DNA of 64,000 nt from Caldithrix abyssi DSM 13497 (GTDB taxonomy: Bacteria > Calditrichota > Calditrichia > Calditrichales > Calditrichaceae), in the NCBI RefSeq assembly GCF_001886815.1, contig NZ_CP018099.1, positions 2,602,501 through 2,666,500 on the forward strand. Direction: 5' to 3'. Each line of letters starts with the position of its first letter. Position 1 is the first letter of the stretch. Under the pieces are notes generated by a model that was not told where the DNA came from, did no database searches, and saw nothing but the letters and a program-made list of their open reading frames with translations. A program made the position numbers and the translations under genes. Positions 8,693 to 17,668 of the stretch are shown piece by piece.

Positions 8693-10222
8693 TCATCTGC
8701 TTTTCTTTTGCCCTGGGAACAGGGCGGATAAACCGGAAACCAGGGCGCAACAAAACAAGACATATCCCAGCCAGCTGGCGGCAACAGGGAACAGCGAAGA
8801 AATGACCAGGTAGTCCTGCGCGGCAGCCCAGAACAATAAGGAGATCAGAACGATGAACAATCCACTCTGGATCAAGCGCACAACCCGCACGTTTGCGCAC
8901 CACAAGGTAAACCTGCGCCGGCCGGAAACCAGCCCCTTTACCAATCGTTCTGCCTGCCATAAAACAATAAAGAAAAGCAGCCCGATCAAAGTCCACACGA
9001 TCTTTTGTCCCCAAATTATTTTCCCCATTCCAGGCGCAGAGACGCCGCTCCAATGCGCCCAATCGCTCAAAACATAAGCAAAAGCCGGCCAACTGCGCTG
9101 GCTGTTGGTTAATATCACTATGCCGTCGCCGGTTTCGGGAACAGAATGAAAATGCGTCATCCAGCCGTGGCCCTGCCCGCCGTGCCACACCGCCTTTTTT
9201 CCATCAGCCAGGATTTCGATAAAATGACCGAATCCGTAAGCGTCGGCTACCAGACCGAACAGCCCGGGAATTTTTGTTTGCGGCGCGTACAGCCGCTGAA
9301 AATATTTCTGGAGTCCATTAGACTTTTCTGGATTTAAAGTTGCTTTCATTCCGGCGCAGACAAAACGGGCGATGTCTCCTGCCGTAGCAAATAGTCCACC
9401 GGAAGCTTTTACCGGATAGACATAAGGCGGCACCGGTCGGCCTTGCAGATCATATCCTGTGGGAATCTGTGAGCGCCAGGCCTCATTCCAGGCAAAGTCC
9501 GCCTGGCGCATGCCCAGCGGTTGCAGCGCTTCATCACTCATGTATTCCGCAAACGTCTGTCCGCTCACCTCTTCAATGAGCAATTCCAGTAAATTGAAGC
9601 CCGTATTCGAATAAGCAAAACTACTGCCGGGCGCCCTTTCCAGCCGCGCTTCCCTGCTTAAAAACTCCCGCAACAAAGGCATGGGGCTGCCCGGCGCGTA
9701 CTCCACGGCCGGACCAATGCTGCCCAGCGGCATTCCGGCTGTGTGACTCAACAGGCGGCGCACGGTGACCGCTTCTTCATTAAATTCCGTATCGGGCAAC
9801 TTCCAATCGCCCAGGTAATTTTGAAGCGGCGCATCCAGATCGATCCGCCCCTGCTCTACCAGTTTGATGACACCCAGCGCGGTAAGGGATTTTGAAATGG
9901 ATTCCACCCGGCACGGCGTATCGACCGTTATCTTTCTGCCTTCTGCAAGGTCGGCGTAGCCATAAGCCTTTTGCCAGACGATCTCGCCCTTGTGAATAAG
10001 CGCCAGGCAAACGCCGGGGATGGAATACTCCTGCATAATCGCCGGGATACGCTCATCCAGCTGCCCCGTGAATTGCGGCAACGGCGCAGCTGGCGCGACA
10101 TCCATCGGTGAATAAAACCGGGCGGCAGAGAACACCAGGAACACAGCAATTGTCAGCGAGACAATGAATTGAAACCAGGAGGTTTTCAGAAGATTAACGA
10201 AAATGCGGTCTTTTACGCTCAT
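8693..10222 (-). CDS. Membrane-anchored serine hydrolase, class C beta-lactamase/DD-peptidase fold
   Basis: A 509-residue protein. An N-terminal anchor (~15-35) precedes a beta-lactamase-type domain with the SxxK nucleophile Ser108-Ile-Ser-Lys111 in 'VESISKS', the YxN motif in 'FAYSNTGFN' (~residue 203) and the HGG triad element in 'WHGGQGHG' (~residue 345). The C-terminal ~110 residues contain three to four membrane helices, a layout shared with many uncharacterised 'beta-lactamase family' peptidases and esterases. The substrate may be D-amino peptides or esters; true beta-lactamase activity should not be assumed. The start overlaps the preceding small membrane protein gene by 29 bases. Confidence 0.88.
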   Translation of the reverse strand: MSVKDRIFVNLLKTSWFQFIVSLTIAVFLVFSAARFYSPMDVAPAAPLPQFTGQLDERIPAIMQEYSIPGVCLALIHKGEIVWQKAYGYADLAEGRKITVDTPCRVESISKSLTALGVIKLVEQGRIDLDAPLQNYLGDWKLPDTEFNEEAVTVRRLLSHTAGMPLGSIGPAVEYAPGSPMPLLREFLSREARLERAPGSSFAYSNTGFNLLELLIEEVSGQTFAEYMSDEALQPLGMRQADFAWNEAWRSQIPTGYDLQGRPVPPYVYPVKASGGLFATAGDIARFVCAGMKATLNPEKSNGLQKYFQRLYAPQTKIPGLFGLVADAYGFGHFIEILADGKKAVWHGGQGHGWMTHFHSVPETGDGIVILTNSQRSWPAFAYVLSDWAHWSGVSAPGMGKIIWGQKIVWTLIGLLFFIVLWQAERLVKGLVSGRRRFTLWCANVRVVRLIQSGLFIVLISLLFWAAAQDYLVISSLFPVAASWLGYVLFCCALVSGLSALFPGQKKSR

Positions 10223-10499
10223 TCCATTCCGTTTCTTTCAATGTGCTGGTTTTTCGCGTTTTAAAAAACAGGCTCACCGTTATCAACAGCGCAGACAGCG
10301 ACGGCGCAATGAAGGAAGCTAAAACAAAATTAAGACGGAACGGAACGGGATGCTGTCTGATCTGTTGTAACTGCATTTCTACGCTTCCGTCTAAGGCGGA
10401 ATTCGCCATGAAAACCGGCCACAGAAAAATGACGATGGTAAAAATCAGGCCGGTAACTACCAGACTTTTTCTCAGTGATTTTTTCGGTAATTCCAACAT
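10194..10499 (-). CDS. Small membrane protein, unknown function
   Basis: A 101-residue protein with two membrane helices: 'SLVVTGLIFTIVIFLWPVFM' and 'LNFVLASFIAPSLSALLITV'. I do not recognise the family. It starts 8 bases after the deaminase stop and overlaps the serine hydrolase start by 29 bases, so it is read as part of that operon. The long overlap leaves a small chance that the hydrolase starts further downstream; the hydrolase's own Met at 10222 precedes a good anchor helix. Confidence 0.6.
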   Translation of the reverse strand: MLELPKKSLRKSLVVTGLIFTIVIFLWPVFMANSALDGSVEMQLQQIRQHPVPFRLNFVLASFIAPSLSALLITVSLFFKTRKTSTLKETEWNERKRPHFR

Positions 10500-10507
10500 G
10501 TTTTCAC

Positions 10508-10888
10508 CTATTGTTCGTATTGAAATGGCAACAACTCAGCAATCTTTATGGTGTGCGGCTGCTTGTCCTTCAGGATGATCACCTGCGCATCCGGCGAGTA
10601 ATCGGCGATCATCTCCCGGCACATGCCGCAGGGCGACACGATGCGCCCGGTTTCATCCACGGTCACGATGGTTTCGATGTCCGTATCCCCGGCCGTGGCC
10701 GCCGCGCCAATGGCCACCGCTTCGCCGCAGATGGTGATGCGTCCCACGTACACTTCCACATGCACGCCGCTGAACACCTTGCCGGACTTTGTCCTGAGCG
10801 CAGCAGCGATGTGATGCCGCCCTTCAACAAAGCGTTTTTTGATGAGCGAACGGGCGGTTTCGATTAATTCTAAATCTTCGTTGGTCAT
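10508..10888 (-). CDS. Cytidine deaminase-fold zinc hydrolase, blasticidin-S-deaminase-like
   Basis: A 126-residue protein from the ATG at 10888, chosen over an ATG at 10900 because GGAG (10895-10898) sits 6 bases before it and overlaps the earlier ATG. The zinc site reads 'TICGEAVAIGAA' (Cys ligand and catalytic Glu) and 'SPCGMCREM' (two Cys ligands). The usual 'CAERxA' of housekeeping Cdd is altered, and the run 'SPCGxCR' plus a late 'ELLP' recalls blasticidin-S deaminase rather than Cdd. It may act on cytidine or a modified nucleoside. It is first of a probable four-gene minus-strand operon. Confidence 0.82.
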   Translation of the reverse strand: MTNEDLELIETARSLIKKRFVEGRHHIAAALRTKSGKVFSGVHVEVYVGRITICGEAVAIGAAATAGDTDIETIVTVDETGRIVSPCGMCREMIADYSPDAQVIILKDKQPHTIKIAELLPFQYEQ

Positions 10889-11000
10889 TGTTGGCTCCAT
10901 AGCTTATAATTTTCACTTCTCCGAAATAGTAATTTACTAATTGATAAGGGGCAGCCCTATCCCCGCCAGCAGATTAAATTGTATTGGCGAGGATGGATCA

Positions 11001-13127
11001 CTACTCCTCCTTCCGTTTCGCCGTGACGGCGCCTTCGGGCTGTCTTAAGAGTAAGGCGGTCACCTTCCCTTTTTCATCCAGGGTAAAACGAATGCTTACC
11101 GTTGAGTAGTCTTTGAGCACGAATTCATCGCCCAGCGCCGGCTTCAGGGGGTAAGGCGGTTGTCCCGGCACGATTAGCTTGAGCACATTTCCCGCCAGAT
11201 CGATCCGTATCTCGCGGCCGGCCAGATCGTAGGCGCCTACAAAGCGCTTTAAATATCCGGCGTCGAACAATCGGGCGGAGGGCTTTTTGCGGAAGACAAT
11301 ATTAGCCACCGCCGGTTCAAAGGGCACTTCCACCGCGGCCACGTTGCCCTTCAGATCGGTCCGGAACTGCAGCTTTTTGTTTTCGAAAGCGTCGTCTTCG
11401 CCTTTGAGGGCATTGAAAACCTCATAGTGCCAGTGTTCCAGCGGGGTAACGATGTCGTTAAACACGAACTCCAGATGATCTTTCACCAGCCGCACGGTCA
11501 GGGTGCCATAGCCGGGATGTTCGTAATCGCCGACATATTCCTCCAGCCGATGCGCCGGCTGGGTGCCTTTTTTCCGCTCCGCATATTTGGTCGCTTTGGC
11601 TTCCCTGTCCGCTTCTTTTCCCTTGTCGCGTTTTGCCAGTCCCTCCTTGTTCCAGTCGATAGGCTTAAGGTTGAAGATACGATCCGCCGCATGCTGGGTG
11701 AGAATTGCCGGCAATTCCGCGCCGGATTTGTTGGCCAGCACCACCATGCCGATGCCGTCATCGGGAAAGAGCATCACCATGGCGGTAAAGCCGTCGATGT
11801 TGCCGCCGTGGTGCAGGCGCCGGTGGCCGCGGTAGGTGTCGGCAAACCAGCCCAGGGCGTAGTCGGCCGGGGAAATCTGCGGGTGTTTGGCCGTGGCGCC
11901 GGTGGTCATGTGCGGGGTGTGAATATCGGCCAGGGTGGCGCTGTTAATCATTTGCCGCCCTTTGTAAACGCCGTTATTCAGATGCACCATCAGCCAGTGG
12001 CTCATATCCGTAATGTTGGAATTGATGGACCCGGCCGGTCCGATCAGGTCGATTTGCCGAAAGGGAATTCGTTTCAACTGGTTCTCTTCTTCCGTATAGG
12101 GCAAAGCAAAATCGGCGCTCTTCTGCGATTGCTGAACGGAAAAATTGGTGGCCTTCATTTCTAGCGGTTGCAGTATCCGCTGCCGCACCGCCTCTTCCCA
12201 GGTCTGACCGGTCAGAGATTCCGTGAGATAACCGGCGGTCAGGAACATCAGGTTATTGTATTGGAATTTGGCCCGCAGGTCGGCATTAGCCTCCAGGTAT
12301 CGCAGGCGGCGAACGACTTCTTTGCGTGTGAGTTTATGATTATTATACCACAACATATCGTGGCGCGGCAGTCCCGAGCGGTGGGTCACCAGATCGCGCG
12401 GCGTAAGGCGCTGCGAAAGGAACGGATCTTGCAGCTCGAATTCCGGCAAAAATCGGCGCAGCGGCTGATCCCACTCCAGTTTGCCGTCATCCACCAACTG
12501 CCCCAGCACAAAAGTGGTAAAAGCCTTGGTGCTGGAACCGATGGCAAACAGGGTTTGGGACGTCACCGGCAGTTTTTTGTCCAGGTCGCGATAGCCGAAG
12601 CCCCCTTGAAACACGACCTGATCATCGCAGACAATGGCCATGGCCAGGCCGGGAACCTGCCAATCCTTGATGGCCCGGGCGATGAAGGCGTCGAAACCGC
12701 GCAGGGTCGCTTTTGTCCGGGCAGCCTTTGTGGCGGCGCGACTCAGTGAAAAGGGGAAACTTTGCCCTGACTGGCTAAATTGTCCACTTATCCGCTGGCC
12801 GTCCTCGGATAGCTTTCCCTGGAAAGAAGCGTTGCCGGGCACGCCGGGCAGCTTAAAGCGCACTTCTCTGCTGTTAATTTCGATTTCGTCCAGGGGTAAA
12901 TCTTTGGCGCCCTGCAAGGGAATGGAAATATCGCCGCTCAGGAGGCCATCTTCAACCACAAAAAAGTCGATGTCGATTTCCAGCGCCTGCCCCGGCAGTT
13001 CAATCTGCCCTTCCCAATGGCCGGCAATACTCTTTACATCCTGCGCAAGCATTAGATTAAAACCCAGGAAGATCAGCGCCAATAAGGTTGCCAATTGTAC
13101 AGGGCGACCGCCTAACTGTTCTTTCAT
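11001..13127 (-). CDS. Secreted serine hydrolase, class C beta-lactamase family with C-terminal DUF3471-like domain
   Basis: A 708-residue exported protein. A signal peptide (~1-29, ending 'LMLAQ') is followed by a ~100-residue beta-rich domain 'SIAGHWEGQIELPG', and then the beta-lactamase fold with SxxK Ser198-Ser-Thr-Lys201 in 'IGSSTKAF', YxN in 'QYNNLMF' and 'HHGGNIDG'. The C-terminal ~180 residues form two short beta domains of the kind appended to peptidase/esterase members. The ATG overlaps the subtilase stop by 4 bases and has AAGGAG 8 bases upstream. It is the last gene of the seven-gene envelope operon. Substrate unknown. Confidence 0.9.
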   Translation of the reverse strand: MKEQLGGRPVQLATLLALIFLGFNLMLAQDVKSIAGHWEGQIELPGQALEIDIDFFVVEDGLLSGDISIPLQGAKDLPLDEIEINSREVRFKLPGVPGNASFQGKLSEDGQRISGQFSQSGQSFPFSLSRAATKAARTKATLRGFDAFIARAIKDWQVPGLAMAIVCDDQVVFQGGFGYRDLDKKLPVTSQTLFAIGSSTKAFTTFVLGQLVDDGKLEWDQPLRRFLPEFELQDPFLSQRLTPRDLVTHRSGLPRHDMLWYNNHKLTRKEVVRRLRYLEANADLRAKFQYNNLMFLTAGYLTESLTGQTWEEAVRQRILQPLEMKATNFSVQQSQKSADFALPYTEEENQLKRIPFRQIDLIGPAGSINSNITDMSHWLMVHLNNGVYKGRQMINSATLADIHTPHMTTGATAKHPQISPADYALGWFADTYRGHRRLHHGGNIDGFTAMVMLFPDDGIGMVVLANKSGAELPAILTQHAADRIFNLKPIDWNKEGLAKRDKGKEADREAKATKYAERKKGTQPAHRLEEYVGDYEHPGYGTLTVRLVKDHLEFVFNDIVTPLEHWHYEVFNALKGEDDAFENKKLQFRTDLKGNVAAVEVPFEPAVANIVFRKKPSARLFDAGYLKRFVGAYDLAGREIRIDLAGNVLKLIVPGQPPYPLKPALGDEFVLKDYSTVSIRFTLDEKGKVTALLLRQPEGAVTAKRKEE

Positions 13128-14515
13128 TTTTCATACTCCTTTTCATTAATGGTTTTCTTTACCAGTTCGATAAAACCAACCGGATTGACCACCGGTCCAG
13201 TCGTCGTGTGAATGGCTGTTTCGATTAGCAAGGTCTTTATTTTCTGCGGGCTGATTTCAGGATTAACCTGAAAGGCCAGCGCGGCCAATCCGGCCAGATA
13301 GGGCGCCGCCCAGCTTCTCCCGCCTTCTCGGTCATAAAAATACACCTCCGCGCCCTTGTGGCTGGCAAAGGTTTTATTACCTGTCGGGATGCGAATTACA
13401 TCATCCGGAAAACTGTATTTCCCGGCCTGATAATTATCAACTGAATCCGGGTCAGCGCTTTCTTTCAGCGTCAAGGTGCCGAAATGCCAATCGCTGGTAT
13501 CGCAGGTCACCACCAGAATGCCCTTTTCCTGCGCTTCCCGCAGCACGGCCTGCCATTCCGCATAGCGCTTCTTGCTTGCGAAACGACCGTCAGAAATACT
13601 GACCACGCGGATGGTTTCTTCTTCGGGCAAATGTTCATTCAAATCAAAGATCATGCGCAGGGCGCGGATATATCCGCTGTTGTCTTTTTTCCACATGGGC
13701 ACGGCGAAATAGGATAGGGTCGCTTCCGGCGCCACGCCGATATCTTTTCCAACGGCAACGGAAGCAATGGGCGAACCGTGCATCTGCGGCGGAAAGCCGG
13801 CCAGCCCCGTGGCGTCGTAACGCGCCAGACGACCGGCGTATTCTTCGTGTTCCATAAGCAACGGCTGATCGATAACGGCCAGTCCCACGCCGCGGCCTGT
13901 AATACCCTGGGCGTGTAAAGCCCGGATGCCCAGACCGGGATTTTTGCCTTCTTCCAGCAAACGGCGCGGATCGAAGCCGGCCGGCAGGCTGTCCGCGCCC
14001 GGCCACTCGGTCTCGGAGTCGAAAGGTAACGATTCCAGCATTGGCAATTCCGTTCTTAGATCCAGCTGTTTTAACGAAACGTTTTGCAAGCCGTCAAAAT
14101 GATTCAGCTTTCTTAGATCGCCGTTGTTTCTTAACAGCAGCTTTCTATTCTGCCCGATATCCATCGTCTTATTATTCAGCGTTACATCCAAAAGGGTGAA
14201 AACCGCCCCGGGCTCGCTGCGATATTTTCCAAAAGTGAATGTCATAGCGGGGTAGATGAGTTCCAGTAAATCCCTGCCTCCGTCTTTGCGCCAATGTTCT
14301 CGTAATGGAAGGCCTAACACGCTTTGCACTTCATGCGGCTCCGTCAGTTTATAAGTGAATAGGCCTGATTGTATGGCTGTTTCAATTTTATCGACAGCAT
14401 TTTCTTCTTTTACTGGATGTGACGCTTGCGCATAGGGCCCCTTCGCCGCAAAGAGAAGCGCTAAAAAAAATATGGATGCCAGATTGTTTTTGATGGTTGC
14501 CCAATTCATCTTCAT
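13124..14515 (-). CDS. Exported subtilisin-like (S8) serine peptidase
   Basis: A 463-residue protein with a signal peptide (~1-30). Residues ~30-190 are a family-unrecognised N-terminal region, followed by an S8 domain with Asp216 in 'GLAVIDQP', His246 in 'MHGSPIASVAVG' and Ser401 in 'GGRSWAAPYLAGLAALA'. The serine motif departs from the usual GTSMAAPH (Arg-Ser-Trp), and the oxyanion-hole 'GN' is not evident at 'VVTCDTSDWHFG', so activity may be altered. A late 'NPEISPQKIKTLLIETA' is the usual post-Ser helix. It is translationally coupled to the serine hydrolase (ATGA) and lies 18 bases after the lipoprotein gene. Confidence 0.85.
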   Translation of the reverse strand: MKMNWATIKNNLASIFFLALLFAAKGPYAQASHPVKEENAVDKIETAIQSGLFTYKLTEPHEVQSVLGLPLREHWRKDGGRDLLELIYPAMTFTFGKYRSEPGAVFTLLDVTLNNKTMDIGQNRKLLLRNNGDLRKLNHFDGLQNVSLKQLDLRTELPMLESLPFDSETEWPGADSLPAGFDPRRLLEEGKNPGLGIRALHAQGITGRGVGLAVIDQPLLMEHEEYAGRLARYDATGLAGFPPQMHGSPIASVAVGKDIGVAPEATLSYFAVPMWKKDNSGYIRALRMIFDLNEHLPEEETIRVVSISDGRFASKKRYAEWQAVLREAQEKGILVVTCDTSDWHFGTLTLKESADPDSVDNYQAGKYSFPDDVIRIPTGNKTFASHKGAEVYFYDREGGRSWAAPYLAGLAALAFQVNPEISPQKIKTLLIETAIHTTTGPVVNPVGFIELVKKTINEKEYEK

Positions 14516-14533
14516 GTCCCTGTTTTTTAATCT

Positions 14534-15229
14534 TTATTGAAAGATGATTCCAAACTTCATGTAGCTCTGTCCGCCCTGACCTTCGGCCGGATGAAAAATA
14601 TCTTCGTAGATGCGACTGCCGCGATACAAAACCAGATAAATGCCAAGCCGGTAGTGCTTTGCCGCCGGAAACGGATAGCAGGCAACACCCAGCGTCGGGC
14701 CGTAATCCCAACTGGCAAAGGTGTAGTCCGGAAGCGAGCCGCGGTCGGTAACCGATCGGGAAATTGTCCAGCCCAAAGAAGCCCCGGCTTTTAGGATAAG
14801 GCGGGCCTGGCCGTCTTTTCCTTTAAAAAACGGAATATTGCAGGTCAGCGGCAGACGCAACTGACTGAAGCGCACCTGGCGCTGGCCGGCCTGGGCAAAA
14901 GTAGGCAGCTCGTAGGTGATGCTCTGATCAAATGTCAGATAATCCAGACCGCTTTCAAAGGTTAGCGTCTTGAATTTAATTATCCTGTGTATGCCTAGGT
15001 TAAACCGCGTTTTCGTGGCGCCGGTGATAGCGTCCACTTCGGATGCGCCGTCAACGCCCTGCAGCGTGTTGTTTTCCACCAGTCCGCCGGCGGTCAAACC
15101 AAGCAGATAGCTGTTTTCCGTCGAAGCCACCTCTTTAAGAAGCGCGCCTGCGCTACGGCAGCCGTACAATCCTGCCCATAACATGACAGCCACGATGATG
15201 GGCAGAAAGGTTTTTAATGTAGAATTCAC
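14534..15229 (-). CDS. Lipoprotein with beta-barrel-like repeats, unknown function
   Basis: A 231-residue protein from a GTG at 15229 that has AAGGAG nine bases upstream; a longer reading from 15277 would overlap the next gene and lacks such a site. The N-terminus is a lipoprotein signal with lipobox 'GLYGC'. The rest is a series of amphipathic strands ('FNLGIHRIIKFKTLTFESGLDY', 'SYMKFGIIFQ' at the end) like a small outer-membrane barrel or porin-like protein. I do not recognise a family. It lies 13 bases after the DUF6544-like gene. Confidence 0.65.
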   Translation of the reverse strand: MNSTLKTFLPIIVAVMLWAGLYGCRSAGALLKEVASTENSYLLGLTAGGLVENNTLQGVDGASEVDAITGATKTRFNLGIHRIIKFKTLTFESGLDYLTFDQSITYELPTFAQAGQRQVRFSQLRLPLTCNIPFFKGKDGQARLILKAGASLGWTISRSVTDRGSLPDYTFASWDYGPTLGVACYPFPAAKHYRLGIYLVLYRGSRIYEDIFHPAEGQGGQSYMKFGIIFQ

Positions 15230-15242
15230 TTTATTTAACTCC

Positions 15243-16052
15243 TTAATAAGGCACGGGCACGTTGTAATCGATCTCATAAATTTCTGGTTTGTACCAGCAA
15301 AAATCGCCTTCTTCCAGCTTCCAGAACACCTCGCTTTTTGCGGGGATGTTAATGCCGTGATAGGCGCGGTATTCGACGATGCGTATTTCCCAGTCTTTTA
15401 ACTCGAATTTGCCATCTTTTTCCATGTAGCGTCTGGCGGTAATACGTTCCACCTGATTCTTTTCGTTAAAGTGAAACAGCGCCGAAGCGGACAAATCTTT
15501 TAGCGTAATGGTGGCCATGGCGGTGCGCTCATCCAGTTCTTCCCATTGAATAAAATCGTTGAGAAAAACAGAAGGAAACCACACGCCCTCGGCTAAAAAG
15601 CGCAGGATTTCGCCCTGATCCACTTCAGGCCCTTCGGCATAAGCCACCCTGATCAAACCGAGTAACTTCACCGTCAAATCGCCTTTACCGTCCAGAAAGC
15701 GGTCGGTGGCAGTGATAATGTTGACCTTTCCCTGCCAGAAAAATTCCATGGAATCCACGTTAAAATACTGCACGGCCTTCATGGTTTTAAAATCCTGATC
15801 CGGTTTCAAACGGAAATCGCCGCCCTGTTTCAGGCGCACGGTTTTAATCTTTTCCTTGCCGACAATGCCGCTGTAGCGCAGGTAGTTCCGCACCGTTTGC
15901 GGCAAATTTTGCAAATCCTTTTCCGATATTCTTTCGAGATCGCTAATTTGCACATGGCTGAACATTTTACTTACTGTTTTATTCATGGCGGCACATCCCA
16001 CGGTTAGTGTGACGGTTAATAACAATACGGTCGTTTTTTTTCTTAACTTCAT
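15243..16052 (-). CDS. Lipoprotein of the DUF6544/DUF6920-like family
   Basis: A 269-residue protein with a lipoprotein signal (lipobox 'TVGC' at ~17-20). The body ('LPQTVRNYLRYSGIVGKEKI', 'AEGVWFPSVFL', 'ITARRYMEKDGKFELKDWEI', 'GINIPAKSEVFWKLEEGDF') matches my recollection of the DUF6544/DUF6920 family, whose members have no established function. GGAG lies 6 bases before the ATG. It is fourth in the seven-gene envelope operon, 18 bases after the HExxH protein gene. Confidence 0.7.
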   Translation of the reverse strand: MKLRKKTTVLLLTVTLTVGCAAMNKTVSKMFSHVQISDLERISEKDLQNLPQTVRNYLRYSGIVGKEKIKTVRLKQGGDFRLKPDQDFKTMKAVQYFNVDSMEFFWQGKVNIITATDRFLDGKGDLTVKLLGLIRVAYAEGPEVDQGEILRFLAEGVWFPSVFLNDFIQWEELDERTAMATITLKDLSASALFHFNEKNQVERITARRYMEKDGKFELKDWEIRIVEYRAYHGINIPAKSEVFWKLEEGDFCWYKPEIYEIDYNVPVPY

Positions 16053-16070
16053 TTTGATCTCCTGTGCTTT

Positions 16071-17150
16071 TTAAAAGCCAGAACTTAATAATTCATCCAG
16101 CGATAGATTGGTGGTCATTATTTTCGTTTTCCAGTCCGGATCAATTCTGTCCAGCAAACGGGCCTGCGCCATGCCGGCCAGGTAAAAACGAAAATCGCTG
16201 CCCTGCTCGCCGAGACTGTTCTGCAAGCGGCTGAACTCCATCTGCCAGTGCGGCAGTCCTTTTCGGTATGGAACGGCTTCCGAGCGGTAGTCCCCTTCTG
16301 CCGCCAATTCATAAAAGCGAATTTCAGCGTATTTGGCCAGACCTTCCAGCCACTCCAGTTCTCTCTCAAAGTCAAGCAAATCAGCCGTAATCTGATATTT
16401 TTCTCTTCGTTCCTGGCGAATACGGATGAATTCTCTGATGGATTCTTTCATGCTCTCCCGGTCGTCTGTTGAAAGCGCTTCCCAAAGCAAAAAGCCTTCT
16501 TTATTCCACAGGTCAATGAAATCCTGGTTCTGATACGGATATTTCTGTTCTACCCGGTACAGGGACTGGATTTTTCCAAAGCGGGAAGGATTGCGCACGG
16601 CCTGATAGGCATGAAACATCTCATGAAGCAGCGAGACCACATACTGATCCGGCGCAATTCTTGCCAAAAAATAGGGAAAGAGTTGCGCGATTCCCGGTGG
16701 AAATTCCTGACGAATGCCATTCAGAAACTCGAAGTTCATCTGGTTTAACGTGCCCAGCATGCCGGCCCATTGTTTGTCCAGTAAAACGGCGAACGCTTTT
16801 GGTTCTCTCAATTTACGACGCAGGTAGGGCCTGCCCATGAAATCATCGGCGCTGATCGTTTCCCAGCCGGCGTCCGCCCGATCCATCCCCGTCAAAAACT
16901 CGTAGCAATTATTAAAAACCACGATCGGAATGTTAACCGAATCCAATCCGGGCCAGACTTTACTGCCGAACTGCTTTTTTAAATGCAGCGTTTCCTGCAG
17001 ATACGCTTTTTGAACAGGGCTTAACAGACTGTCGCAACTGGCCTGTTTTCGGTTCGTTAAGGCTTGTTTGTTTAACATCCAGAGAATAAGCAGGCCTGAA
17101 ACCAGTACGGTTAGCAGAATCATAAAGAATCGTTTAAAAAATTTTTTCAT
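16071..17150 (-). CDS. Membrane-anchored HExxH protein, probable zinc metallopeptidase
   Basis: A 359-residue protein with an N-terminal anchor 'FFMILLTVLVSGLLILWML'. Around residue 190 it carries 'SLLHEMFHAYQ', a full HExxH zinc motif in a hydrophobic helix. About 85 residues later 'EWLEGLAKYAEIR' supplies a candidate third ligand Glu, the gluzincin arrangement. I do not recognise a named family. It lies in the peptidase-rich operon between a 4-TM protein and the DUF6544-like lipoprotein. Catalytic activity is inferred from the motif only. Confidence 0.7.
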   Translation of the reverse strand: MKKFFKRFFMILLTVLVSGLLILWMLNKQALTNRKQASCDSLLSPVQKAYLQETLHLKKQFGSKVWPGLDSVNIPIVVFNNCYEFLTGMDRADAGWETISADDFMGRPYLRRKLREPKAFAVLLDKQWAGMLGTLNQMNFEFLNGIRQEFPPGIAQLFPYFLARIAPDQYVVSLLHEMFHAYQAVRNPSRFGKIQSLYRVEQKYPYQNQDFIDLWNKEGFLLWEALSTDDRESMKESIREFIRIRQERREKYQITADLLDFERELEWLEGLAKYAEIRFYELAAEGDYRSEAVPYRKGLPHWQMEFSRLQNSLGEQGSDFRFYLAGMAQARLLDRIDPDWKTKIMTTNLSLDELLSSGF

Positions 17151-17185
17151 ATCCCATTCCTTTTTTTTAAATCAATCCAGGCAAT

Positions 17186-17596
17186 TCAATTATACAAAAA
17201 GAAGGCCATGGCAATGCACAGGGCCGAATAGATGAGCACGGCGACGTTCAGTTGACGCATGCGCCTGCGGTCGTTTAGAATCCTGACCACAAACTCCCGA
17301 AACTGGCTGTAACGGAACAACACCATGTAGATTTTGATGGCCGTGACAGACACCAGCGCGGCGATAATCCAGCTGTAAGCGATTTCAAACGAAAATACCG
17401 CATACCAGGTGTAAGCAATGAGCGCCAGCCCCAAAACTCCCACGGCATAGAGCCACTTTGGTTTTTCTTCACGGTAAGCGCTGTTAAGTTCCCATTCTTT
17501 CCAGCGGTTGCCCATGACCGCCATTAAAACACGCGAGCCGATGCCCAGCGCCGCCCAGAACAGGCACAGGATTTGAAAATAGTTTAATTGTTTCAT
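17186..17596 (-). CDS. Four-helix membrane protein, unknown function
   Basis: A 136-residue protein with about four membrane helices (near residues 5-27, 48-68, 74-94 and 113-133) and basic loops. No family recognised. GGAG lies 7 bases before the ATG. It is 35 bases upstream of the HExxH gene and 72 bases downstream of the M1-like gene, within the seven-gene operon. Confidence 0.65.
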   Translation of the reverse strand: MKQLNYFQILCLFWAALGIGSRVLMAVMGNRWKEWELNSAYREEKPKWLYAVGVLGLALIAYTWYAVFSFEIAYSWIIAALVSVTAIKIYMVLFRYSQFREFVVRILNDRRRMRQLNVAVLIYSALCIAMAFFLYN

Positions 17597-17668
17597 TTGT
17601 CCGCTCCGTTTTTGTTATTTGTATTTATTTTTGTTTTCGAAATATCTCTCGCAGAAACACACATTAAC

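Noticed and set aside
8693-13127. Antibiotic-resistance beta-lactamases
   Set aside because: Both proteins have SxxK/YxN motifs but carry extra membrane or DUF domains typical of peptidase/esterase relatives; resistance is not supported.
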